From assembly GCA_965153355.1 (NCBI GenBank), contig OZ231126.1, forward strand, positions 41,664,001 through 41,728,000: DNA of 64,000 nucleotides. The letters run 5' to 3'. Shown here one piece after another: positions 12,348 to 23,300 of the stretch. Numbering within the stretch: the stretch's first letter is position 1; every line of letters begins with the position of its first letter. Origin of the DNA: Flaccisagitta enflata. Taxonomy: Eukaryota > Chaetognatha > Sagittoidea > Aphragmophora. Below the pieces are notes generated by a model, which was given only the letters and a program-made list of their open reading frames with translations, searched no databases and was not told where the DNA came from. The position numbers and the translations under genes are program-made.

Positions 12348-13292
12348 TTAGGCCAAGAAAATCGCAATTTGGACGTCGAAGGCCCGCTTGAGCCATAGCA
12401 TTCTGGATTCAGGACCCCTTGAACTACATTTTGGCATATGTGGCTCATTGTGCGTCCTTGTGCGATTTTTTATATTTATAGGGTTATAAAAGCATGCAAA
12501 TTCGTAGAGTTTGGCTTGCATGGAGACCAATTGTCGCAGAGTTTTCGCCCTCATTGTCTTAAATTCGTTGTCGCAGATGAAGACAAAGGCGTCTTCAGCC
12601 GGAAGCCACAAGACTCCCAACACTTTCGTCAGCTTGTCATCGTGATCTTGCTTATCTGCAATTGGGATGGCGACGTTAGGATCGCCTTCCATGAGCTGAT
12701 GCGCATTACTCTTCCATTTTACGAGCTGGAAGCCGCCTTCTCCCATTGCTGACTTCACTCCTGTTTTTAACTCCAACGCCTCGTCGACCATATCGCCGCC
12801 TCCACTTCCGTCATCAACGTAAAAGCCATAGCAAATAAAATCGTAGATGTTGGAAGGATAATATGGCTTGATCACTTTGGCGTGGTGTCTAACGGTGAAA
12901 CCAGTCACGCATGAGCTTGAGAGACTTCCAAACACGTGAGAGAGAAATAGATTCAATGTTGCAAGGCGGAGGCTTGTATCCTTGAACCATAGGAATCTGA
13001 ATAGATCGGCGTCATCAGGGTGGACTCTTACTTGATGGACAAAAGCCTTTATATCACACATAAAGGCAATTTTCCATTGTAGAAAGCGCATGAGGATGTC
13101 CATCAAACTGTTCATCAGATTTGGTCTACCTACCAACAGGTTGTTCAAGCAGATACCGTTGGTGGCGGCGCGCGCATTGTGACAAACCCTGGTCTTTCCC
13201 CTCAACTCCACTATGTGGAGCGGGAGATACCAGCGCGGTTTGATGATGTCCTCGTCGTTGTCAATGCTGTCAATCTCAACCACCACGCCCAT
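12348..13292 (-). pseudogene. BEL/Pao reverse transcriptase
   Basis: The minus-strand frame carries RT landmarks in order. WYLPLHIVELRGKTRVCHNA is the BEL-type fingers motif. NLLVGRPNLMNSLMDILMRF follows, then the first catalytic aspartate region (FMCDIKAFVHQVRVHPDDAD) and FRFLWF. The palm box is FYVDDGSGGG, with both catalytic aspartates of YVDD present. Next comes a connection region with LGVLWLPAEDAFVF. The frame loses similarity after LYEFACFYNPI, where the A17/RNase H part should begin. An upstream frame at 13276-13500 (KFDFEKIMEILRKVKSRP through FKERVFREVKIL) is the preceding part in a different phase, so a frameshift lies near 13285. Confidence 0.88.
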
Positions 13293-13496
13293 TTTGTAGA
13301 ATTTTAACTTCGCGGAAGACGCGCTCTTTGAAGGCTGGATTGCGATTGAAGCGGAAGCGTTGGTTGACGAGCCTCTTTATGGCTGTAGGCCGAGACTTCA
13401 CTTTGCGCAGAATCTCCATAATTTTTTCGAAGTCGAATTTCCATGTCACAGGCGCATAATACTTTTTTGTCACTTTGCAGAAACGGATCTTCTTTT

Positions 13497-14193
13497 TCAA
13501 TGTTTCACAGGCCGTATATTTTCAAGCAAATCGCCCATTTCTTCAGAGGATACGATTGATCCAAAATCATGGTAGAAAATTCGGTCAATTTTTTCCTGTA
13601 AGTCATTGTTATCAACCGAAATAGCATTAATTGGCGCAACGTCTAAACCTTTTTTCCCCAGTTTTTCCGCTAAATGTCCAACCAAAACTGCATCTGAAGC
13701 ATGTTAAAGATCCTGGAGGACCTCGACGACGCTCTTGAGCGATAGCGGCGTCCGAATGAGCGGCGCCAACGATCATTTTGACGCCTCCCTTTGCCTCTGG
13801 GAATCTTATGCCTCTGACGTGTGGCTGATCGGAGAGATCGCGGAGAAATGGAGGAATGTCTTTTTCACTCGTTAATAGATCTCCAACCAATGGGTCGTTG
13901 AAATCAATGATGTATTTGGAGTCAGTGGAGCAAAGAGTGAATGACGCTAAAAGGCGGTTTTCAGTCACACAATTGTCTACTGTCACTACCTTCATTTGGA
14001 CCATATTTGTCAAAATGCGCAAATCGTTGATGATATCGTGGCTGATGACATCTCTGTCCGCACTACCATCTATCATCGCAAAGATTGTTTTCTCTTCACC
14101 AGACGCACAATTTACAATCACAACAGGGACGATGGGATGGACGATGTTTCGAAAGATGACACGGGTCGCGACGCGGCCGTCGCCGCCAGTCAC
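13497..14193 (-). pseudogene. BEL/Pao aspartic protease-like region and linker to RT
   Basis: The frame contains TIFAMIDGSADRDVISHDII, which sits where the retropepsin active site is expected. The usual D-S/T-G is here D-G-S, so catalysis is doubtful or the base sequence is altered. Further on it has IRFPEAKGGVKMIVGAAHSD and then, across a shifted phase, a GWT-SGK block, as in other BEL elements ahead of RT. The C-terminal part runs in a second frame (13685-13497). Multiple frame changes indicate decay or assembly indels. Confidence 0.65.
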
Positions 14194-15021
14194 GCCTCAA
14201 CCTTTGGAGTGATGATGTTCGAGTCTGTGGTGGTTGTTGTTGTAGGCGTTGATGCTGGAGTGGTGGAAGCGTTGGAGGATTTCTCAAAGTTGGCGAATGG
14301 AATGCCACTATTAGTTTTCTCTCCTCCTTTCTTCGCCTCCTTACCATCACCTTTCTTCACCCATGTGCGTCCGTGGAGAATGGTGGCGTGTTGTTTCTTG
14401 CAAGTTTGGCATGTTGGTCTGTTGGTGCAACCTTTTGCCGAGTGTCCACTTGTGGAGCAATGGAAGCAAAGCTGGCATGATGCCAGCTTTTGAACTCTTG
14501 TGTCGACGTCGATGGAGAGAAGTTGGTTGCATTCTTCCGTCGGATGCATGCCGCTGCAGACGTTGCAGCGGTCCGTCGACTGTACTTTTTGCTTCCCGTT
14601 GGTCATTGTAGGATGGCGGATTCTCGCCCGTTGCCACTGCTGCCACCGCCGCGGGCTTACTCTCCACCTCTTTGTTGCGTTGAATGACAGCCCAAGTTTC
14701 AATCATATTGACGAGATTGTCAAATGAAAAAGGGATGCCTTGCAAGTCGTATTCATGATGCTTTTCCCAAAATTTGTCGGCCAAATGTGGCACTCTCTTG
14801 TTGATGATTTCTTGCAATAACTCTTTCCTGTAACACTGTGGCAATTCTCCACACGTTTGCGCAATTCTCTTTGTCTTTTGCAGCTTTGACGCAAGATGAA
14901 AATGTCTCTTATGGTCGGCAGATGAAATCCTTGATTCAGCGGTGATCTCGTGGAAAAGCGCCGGGATGTTAGCGCGGCTCGCCATGAAGAGGATGTCCAT
15001 CTTCTTGAAGGCGGCAGTCAC
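14190..15021 (-). pseudogene. BEL/Pao gag C-terminal part with three zinc knuckles
   Basis: The first frame (15021 to about 14600) encodes the conserved gag helix region (AAFKKMDILFMASRANIPAL, then YRKELLQEIINKRVPHLADK). A phase change near 14600 leads into zinc-binding motifs: CNVCSGMHPTEEC, then CFHCSTSGHSAKGC, then CQTCKKQHATILH. These triple Cys/His motifs are typical of BEL/Pao gag. A Thr-rich linker (14215-14265) joins it to the protease. Frame breaks separate it from gag upstream at about 15018 and within itself. Confidence 0.8.
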
Positions 15022-16588
15022 TTCCTCCTCTGCGACTTCTTCCGTACCGTACCAATCGCCGCCGTCTCAATATTCTCCTTCGCCGGCCCCAAAAACCATT
15101 TTGGTAGTTCCAACAAGATGTCCATCTCCGTCAAACCCTCGTGCTTCGCAGCATCTTTAAATTTGCGCTTCCACATCATATAGTCCGTCAACAAGAGCTC
15201 CTGAAGCGGCTTCTCCAGCCTTCCTTTCTCCAACGCTTTGAGGCCGATCACTCTAGCGCGCATTCGATTGTCATCAGAGGCTCTCTTCAGAAACACCTCC
15301 AGTGCCTCGCTCTGAGGAAGCTGATTCACCACCTCCGGTTGACGAGCAGTGGGAATGATGTGATGATCATGATATGTGGGAGGATCGATGTTGACATATT
15401 GTCCTCCCACCTTCACTGGAGACTTTCTTTTTGTGGTTTTTGTGTACCACACGTCGTTGTTATCTTGCTGTTGATGCTGTTGATGTTGTTGCTGTTGATG
15501 TTGATGGAATTTTGGTGCATCAAAGTCTTGACAAAAATATTGATGTTTCTGCAATTCATCTATTTGAGCTTTTGCTGTGCGCAAGTCGAATTGATTTTGT
15601 TGAATTTGACGCTGTTGTGCTGCATTCACCTCCATCAAGTCTGCAGCATCCTTTTTGAGATGATACATCTGACAGTCTACTTCAGGAAGTTGTTTAGCCG
15701 AAGCTGCTTCTGGCGCCTGCGACTTCTTTCTCTCTTCCTCCTGCATCTGTCGCGCAAACGCCTCGTCACCTGCTTCTTGCACCTTCTTCCTTCTCGACGC
15801 ATCTTTTGCACCGTCCCCCAGCATCTGGTCGAGCTTTAACAAATCCGCCGTCGTCGACGAGAGAATTGGCGCCATATTCGTGACTTCTTTCTCGAAGATT
15901 ACTTCCGGCGCCGTAGGAGGAATGAGGGCGGATGGAGGATGTTGAGGATGAGGAAACGAATGAGGCTGAGGAGTAAAGTTGTTATTTCCTCTTTCTCTCT
16001 CTCCTTCCCTTTCTCCCCCACTCGACACTTGCTGCTTCACACGAGTTTGTGTTGGATGATGAGGTTGAGGATTGGATGAGTTGTAAGTTGATCGATGTGA
16101 TGTAGGGATCGGCTGTGGCTGCTTCTTTGTCGCCTCGGGCTGACGCCCTGGCTCCACTTTCTGCTGCTGCACTGCACCACCTACTCTGTTGACAAACTTC
16201 CAACCTTTCATCTGTTCGGCTGCGGCATTTCTAAACTGATTTGCCTTCACCTCCTCCTCTTCCTTCATCTTGTTGAGGCGCAAACACATTTGCCGATATT
16301 GCTCCTCTTCTTTGGGTGACTTGTTGCTCTGTTGACATTTGATTGGGAATGCAACTACCATTTCTGATGTATCTGTCGCCGTCACCATTGTCGTCGCTGA
16401 AGCGTCTCTATCACCTACTTCCAACATGCGGATCCTTTGCTCCGCGAGCTGCTGTTGACGAAGTGGTTCAGCTTTTGTGGAAAGTACACCGCCAACAGAG
16501 AGAGGATTTATTGCAGGTGGATGAACGACTACTGTTGGATTGAAAGCAGCATTCTGTTGCTGCAACTGGTGTTGATGATCCGAGTGGC

Positions 16589-16611
<23 letters not shown>
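15018..16611 (-). pseudogene. Gag-like central region, Gln-rich, of the BEL/Pao element
   Basis: A minus-strand frame of over 500 codons begins at the point where a nested palindromic insertion interrupts gag (LTLPRI is repeated on both sides). The first half is low in complexity with Gln, Pro, His and charged coils. The last 130 residues are complex (DDNRMRARVIGLKALEKGRL, then MDILLELPKWFLGPAKENI) and match the capsid-like region before the zinc knuckles. It ends at a stop next to a phase shift at 15018, where the downstream frame continues. Gag assembles the particle; here the frame is broken. Confidence 0.7.
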
Positions 16612-17195
<584 letters not shown>

Positions 17196-17469
17196 TTGCG
17201 AATTCAAACTCCTGATGAACCGGCTGCTGCCGCTGAAGACTTGCTTGCTCCTGTTGCTGCAACTGGGCTTCTTGTTGCAGTTTTTGTTGCTCTTGTTGCG
17301 TCCTTTGTTGCTCTGCGGCTAGTTGTTGCAGCTGTTGTTGATGTGGTTGCTGCAACTGCTGTTGACAAAGCTGTTCTTGCTGTTGATTTTGCTGCTGCAA
17401 CTGTCGTTGACACAACTGTTCTTGATGTTGTTGCTGCTGCTGCAACTGTTGTTGGCGTTGCTGCTCCTG

Positions 17470-17507
<38 letters not shown>

Positions 17508-18220
17508 TCAGTTGTTCTTGATGGAGCTGTTGTTGACGCAGCTGCTCCTGCTGCAAATGTTGTTGGCGCAACTGTTCTTGTCTTTGTTGTTCTTGCAGCT
17601 GTTGTTGTCTTTGTTGTTCTGCAGCCGCCTGTTGTTGCCGCAGCTGCTCCTGCTGAAGCCGTTGCTGCTCTTCAGCTTCTTACTTTTGCTGTTCCTGCTG
17701 TAGCTGTTGCTGTTCAGCAGCTTGCTGTTGTTGCTGCTGCTGCTGCTGCTGAAGTTGTTGCTGCCACTGCTGCTCCTGCTGCATCTGCTGCTCGCGCTGT
17801 TGCTGCTGTTGCTGCTGCTGCTCCAATCTTTGTTGTTGCTGTCGCAGATCAGCCTGTAGAGTTTTGCTCCTGCAGCATCCTTCCTGCTCTCTCTCTCTCT
17901 CTACTTCTGTCGGCGTCGTGACGTCTTGATCTTTCCCTCGGCGTCAAACCGTCGGTAGGCTTTTTTTTTACAAGAGTTGCCGCTTCATCAAGATCCTCTA
18001 AATCCGGTTCTCTTGGAGTTTCCCCGCCTGGATTGACGGGTTCTATCTTGGAAATATACCTCTCGACGTATTCATTGGAGTCTCTTGGAGGGAGAAGATG
18101 CCCGCCGGGTGATTGGGCGCCGTGGCGCGCCGTCGGCAAGCCCAAATACTCCGACGAACCCGAAAGTGGCGATGACGTCCTCATTCGAGAGTTGGGAAAA
18201 CCAGCATCGTCGCGAGCCAA
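17196..18220 (-). pseudogene. Gag N-terminal half: poly-Gln and Arg/Glu-rich region
   Basis: Continues the gag reading toward its N-terminus. The 17849-18220 portion is complex (ARDDAGFPNSRMRTSSPLSG, then YVERYISKIEPVNPGGETPR). Below 17849 the frame turns into long Gln-rich repeats (LQQEQLRQQQ type, CAG/CAA codons), and a TAA near 17680 interrupts it. It is in the same frame as the first gag ORF, separated only by a TGA at 18242. The role is probably structural, as part of gag. Confidence 0.55.
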
Positions 18221-18241
18221 TTCAGTCGGTATACTGTCCCA

Positions 18242-18715
18242 TCAAAATTGTTGCACGTTCCTCTTTCGTTGGCCAAAGTCGCCTTCACGCGCATTGATGA
18301 CGTCAGCATGCGCCGGAAATCCCTCGTTGTACGTTTCTCGGTCGAAGAATCTCATGGCGTCCCATTCACGTCTGATGCAACGCAAACTCGACGCCGAGTA
18401 ACGCAGAGGGTCGCCGGGCATCTCGTTGATCGCCATCTGACAGGCAAAAGCGATGTAATCGTAGACACAGTCGGGTAGACCATTCCTGGCGCTATCGGAA
18501 TCCAGCGACGCGTCTTCATAATCATTTGAACCTTCCGTCGCCGCCATGACGGTGTCGAAGAGTTGCCGACAACAATTCATTTCCTGTGACAATTTGTCCT
18601 TCATAACGCGAAGTCTTTCCGTCCTTGGACATTGGTTCAACCCAAAGAACGACACCCAAGAGGACGTTGACGCAGTCGAACGGTTATCGTCGCCTTTGAA
18701 AGCCGCTATTGACAC
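18242..18715 (-). CDS. Gag N-terminal ORF, 157 aa
   Basis: A minus-strand ORF with ATG at 18715, about 65 bases inside the 5' LTR, as expected for the gag start. It is a complex helical sequence (RLRVMKDKLSQEMNCCRQLF, then GLPDCVYDYIAFACQMAINE and LRCIRREWDAMRFFDRETYN). A TGA ends it, but the same frame resumes directly (WDSIPTELARDDAG), so the stop is probably a nonsense mutation in a longer gag. No known enzyme motif is present. Confidence 0.6.
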   Translation of the reverse strand: MSIAAFKGDDNRSTASTSSWVSFFGLNQCPRTERLRVMKDKLSQEMNCCRQLFDTVMAATEGSNDYEDASLDSDSARNGLPDCVYDYIAFACQMAINEMPGDPLRYSASSLRCIRREWDAMRFFDRETYNEGFPAHADVINAREGDFGQRKRNVQQF

Positions 18716-18778
18716 AATATGCCCCGGGATGTTGAAAGAAAAGTCCGAGAGAAGAGTCGAGTTTTAAAATTGTTGAAA

Positions 18779-19695
18779 TATCTTTAGCCCATGTAAACGT
18801 TAGTTTCGACTCTGGGATAGCTTTGTCTTGTAGAAATCTCTGACTGTCTGACGATGATAGACGCAAAGGAAATTAGGCGTAGATTGGAAAATGGCGTGAC
18901 GATGGTCTCTTTGATGTGGTAAAAATTTCAACAATCTGAGAGGGGAACAAAATGAAAGGGAAATTGGGCATTAAATGATGGTCAACCAATGCATGAAAAC
19001 AACATGAGATCAGGATAGACATGGACGGAAACAGCCAATAACAACATGTACATCTTATGCAGAAGCCATGAAGTCAGATCTGAACACTGCCCCCACCCTG
19101 CCCATCCCACTAAATTCATCCATGTCACCCCAATAATCAGTTGACCGGACAGACGATAAAAAACAGACGATAAAATGATAAAAACAGACAATAAAACAAT
19201 AAAAAGCCAGAAGACAAAAACAAGGATAAAATACTAAAACACTAAAATGATAAAACTTACTTTAGGCCCAATTTCCTTGGTTTCCCACCAGCGTCGTAAT
19301 CGTCATTAAGGTCAGATGTCCGTTCATATGTCTCTGAAATAAAAGAATGAGAGACTTATGAAAGACATGAAATTCCAAGGGCGCACATCATGAAAATCAA
19401 GCAAAATATCATACGTTCCATTAAGAAGCGATGCCATAACGATATGTACGCAATTAATAATTGAAGCATAAAAATATATGATGACGAAAAATGTAGAGAG
19501 AAAAATATGTGAGAACACGTAATTCCAATTTCAATAAAAGAGCAAGGCGAGATGGTTCAGAACCAGCGCACCATATGGAGAAAAATGGAAATGGCTAAAA
19601 AACAAATGGCATCGAATTGGAAAGAAAGAAGAAAGACGCATTCACTCCAAAGATCATCAGCACTCGCATACTTAAAAAATTCACACATTTCCACA
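18779..19695 (-). repeat. LTR, right copy (5' LTR of the minus-strand element)
   Basis: Starts TATCTTTAGCCC and ends TTTCCACA on the + strand, and is collinear with 2471-3372. One local duplication (a unit resembling AAAACAGACGATAAAATGAT near 19155) makes it slightly longer. CATGA follows directly at 19696-19700. Confidence 0.85.
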
Positions 19696-19700
19696 CATGA

Positions 19701-20312
19701 AATTAAGCAAACTCGGCTTTTCTGGCACAAAACTTGAAAATTTGCATACAAGTATTTAATGTCATGTAGATCATGATTACAATAGGAGCAGGTCAAAAAA
19801 ATTTGAGCACCTATCTAAAAAATTCATTTAAAATTTTTAAAACCATACCATTGCCAAACCATCTAAATTGGGACAATGATATTTTACAAGCAAGAAAATA
19901 TGTGTTTTTTATACATCCATACCAAATTTCAGCTTTCTAGCTTTACTAAAAGCAGAAATATAGCCAATTTACTTTTGGATGTATTTTTCGCAAAAATGCC
20001 CCTTTTCCAAAAAAATGCAATCTTTATTTACAAAAGTAAATTGGCTATATCTCTGCTTCTAATAAAGCTAGATAGTTGACATTTGGTGTGAATATGTACA
20101 AAATACATATTTTTCAGCTCATCAAATTTCATTGCCCTCACTAAAGCGGTTTGGCGATGGCATGCTTATGAAAATTTTAAATGAATTGATAAGATAGGTG
20201 CTTAATTCTTTTTTAAGTGCACCTATCGTAGTCATGATCTACATGGCTTAAAATATTAGTATCCAAATTTTCATACTTTGTGCCGGAAAAGCCGAGTCCT
20301 TGCTTCAACAAA
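19701..20312. mobile_element. Fold-back (long inverted-repeat) element directly upstream of the receptor gene
   Basis: The left arm ACTCGGCTTTTCTGGCACAA (about 19710) recurs inverted as TTGTGCCGGAAAAGCCGAGT (about 20279-20298). The arms extend inward over about 180 bases (GATCATGATTACAATAGG.. against ..CGTAGTCATGATCTACAT) and outward a little (AAGCAA against TTGCTT). The arms are imperfect and several indels separate them. An apparent open frame of the receptor gene runs back into the right arm, so codons before about 20300 are element-derived. Confidence 0.75.
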
Positions 20313-20331
20313 CTGGACTACAAGATTAAAG

Positions 20332-23300
20332 ATGCACAAAATATTACGCTGGAAAAAGATCAACAATGGTACATTTAATGGGAATAGACGATGGCATTTC
20401 ATTGAAATCACCTTCAACGGGGTGGAACGTATAGCCACTGGGGCTTTTCATGGGATGAACGAATTGAAGATATTGGATCTTTCAGCCAACAGATTGAGGG
20501 TCATTCACAGGGGCACGTTTTCATCACTTCCATTGCTTAAGCAATTATATCTACGTCGAAACGAATTGACGGAAATTGACGCAAATGCATTTTTGGATCT
20601 GCCGAACCTGAATATATTAAATTTGAATGACAATCGATTAATGACGATAGAATATGGTACCTTCCCTGAATCTTTACTAGAACTCCTACTGAAGTCCAAT
20701 GATATCTCAGCCTTCAATTATAGGTGGTTCAGAGGAAGAGAGAGGCTGAAATACCTTTTTCTGAATAACAACAGTATCAGTGACGTGGAATTTGACGGTT
20801 TTCGCAATTTACGCGAAATGAGTCTTTACGCAAATCAAGTATCATCTCTAGATTTTACGATTAATATAGATCGCCTTGATTGGCTTGATTTGAGGAAAAA
20901 CCAGCTAGAAGGAAATCAGAGGTGCTTAATCATGTTTTACAATAGCTTGACAAGACTTGATCTAAGTCATAATGCAATAACGAGATTCGAAATTACATAT
21001 TTTGAATCAAATAATAGATACAATCGAAATCGCGACATTCAAAACAAAGACAGGACGGGGGTTGAGGAACTGATTATTAATTATAACAAATTAAGCAGCA
21101 TCCCGACATTGCCCTATACCAAGGATGAATCAAATTTTGACGCTCGTGTGCCTTGTGATCTTCAAAATCTTCAAAATTGCAATATGACATATGGTGCGCC
21201 ATTGACAAAACTTGATGTTGAGCACAATGATATAAGAATGATTCCAAAAAATTACCTGAACATCCTGAATAAAATCAATGAAAATAAATTGAGAGACAAC
21301 CCATGGCAATGTAGCTGCGAGGAAGAGATGAGGTACCTGATAGATTTTTTGCTACTACATGATGTGGTGCCTTGCTGCCCAGAAGGCTGCAACTGTCAAA
21401 CCGATCGAAAGTATTACATTTCCATTGATTGTCCCAATAGACACTTCGATTCGTTTCCTGAATGTCTACCTTTCCACCAAGTAGCGATCAATTATGCAGG
21501 AAATAATCTCCACAATATTACTTTTACAAAGTTCCACGAAAATATAACTTCAATGCGGCTGGAGGATAACAACATCTCATTCATCGGCGGGGCAAAATAT
21601 CTACAAAAATTGACTGAGATTGACTTAAGAAGGAATCTCCTTAAATCTATACCCGACTTCCAGAAAACGACAAAGGTACAAATGGAAGGCAACCCTATCC
21701 TTTGTGATGAATGCGATCAAATGCACACGTTGAACCACATTTCTTACATCACAAACTCTGTCACCGAGTGCGCTGGGAATCAGACTTTCAACTTTGTGAG
21801 AGTTTACCTCAATTGTCATTTGCTCGAAATTGTTACCCCTATTTTTGCCATTCTCGTGGTTATGTTCGTCTTACATGCAGCGCACAACCGGCATCGCAAA
21901 ATGAAACTTGAAAGGAAGTATGACCAAAAAACATACAGTCGAATTCATCTGAAAGAAAGAAGGTCTGAGTTTGACAAGGAATGCACAATTCGCAAAGCCA
22001 TCTCTCATGAGAGGATCAGACGCCTGAAACGTGCGATGGTGATACAAGGAATGACGGAAACGAGAGGAATTATTTTCATGGAGAAGGCCGAGTGCAGCTT
22101 GAAAGAGTATTTTACTCGAGGATCATTGGCATTGGGTGCTGAATTTAACCCAGCAGAATTGATCAAAGATCTACTCTCCGCTACCAGTTACTTGCACTCG
22201 GAGAAGAAAATCATTCATGGAAAAATCGATTCGAGTTCTGTTTTCTTGAAATTGAATTCAGCAAAATCCCAATGGAATCTAAAAATCTGTGATTTCCAAA
22301 ATGCGCGCTATTACGCAGATACAACTGAGAATGCCAAGAGAGATTTGATCGATGAACTGAATTCAGCTGCAAATGTGATCTTTTGTTTACTCATGGGTAA
22401 GGAAAGAAAAATCATACATCACAAAGATTTGGAGCAACTGCCAAACGTCGATTATGCCATTGTCATTCTTTCCTTACTAAAAGGATTTTCCGCTTCCAAA
22501 GCGCTTAAGATTCCACCATTCCGAGAAGTAAACAAAAGATTATCATACTTGGCAAAACTGGATAAAAACAGGATTTTGATGATCTCAAAGGAAATGTTTA
22601 GAGTCGATGGAAAATCAGTCTGGAGCACTTCGGCATCATCGATACGCGGGGAATTTACCATTCTCCAAGAAACTCTAGACGTAGATATCCTCCCCTTTGT
22701 CTTACACCTTGCCTACGATCTATTTGAGATTCCAATCAATGACGTGAGTGCTATTGAATATTTTCTGAAAGATATTGCCTTGAATAAACATTCTGCGCAA
22801 TGGACACAATTGAATCAAACTTCTGTCATTCTTACTATCGACAGAATGGGAAATTGGATTCCCAAAATTGACCCGGAACTTGCTTCTTCATTTCCCTCTA
22901 ATGAGATCAAGATGCCAGAAGAAGGGCAACACAACTCCATCGCGTCACTCATTTATTTCTTCATGACGTGGACCACGAGAGAAACAAAACCTGAAATGGA
23001 TGATTTTCTAAATTCGTCTCATATTGAGATGGGAATCCTCATACTAGCCTTACAAGAGGGACTGTCGCCCCGAGAGGCCTTACTAACCCCGCCTTTCCAA
23101 AATGAAATGAAGAAAAAGTATTTGCTTGAAGAACTGAATGCGTTCGTCAAAACCCTCAGAGGTGAAATGGGCAAGAGAGCTCGAATCGCACAGGCTAAAG
23201 CACGAGAGAAGTTGGAGAGGAATTCTCCACTCGTTATAGGCGGGAAAGGTGCTTGGAACGTGGGAGTCATGGCGGAAATCCTGAATGATTTCGCCTCAAA

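Noticed and set aside
20278-20331. Receptor start at 20278
   Set aside because: The codon is TTG and lies inside the right arm of the fold-back element; the first in-frame ATG is 20332, and true 5' exons are probably elsewhere.
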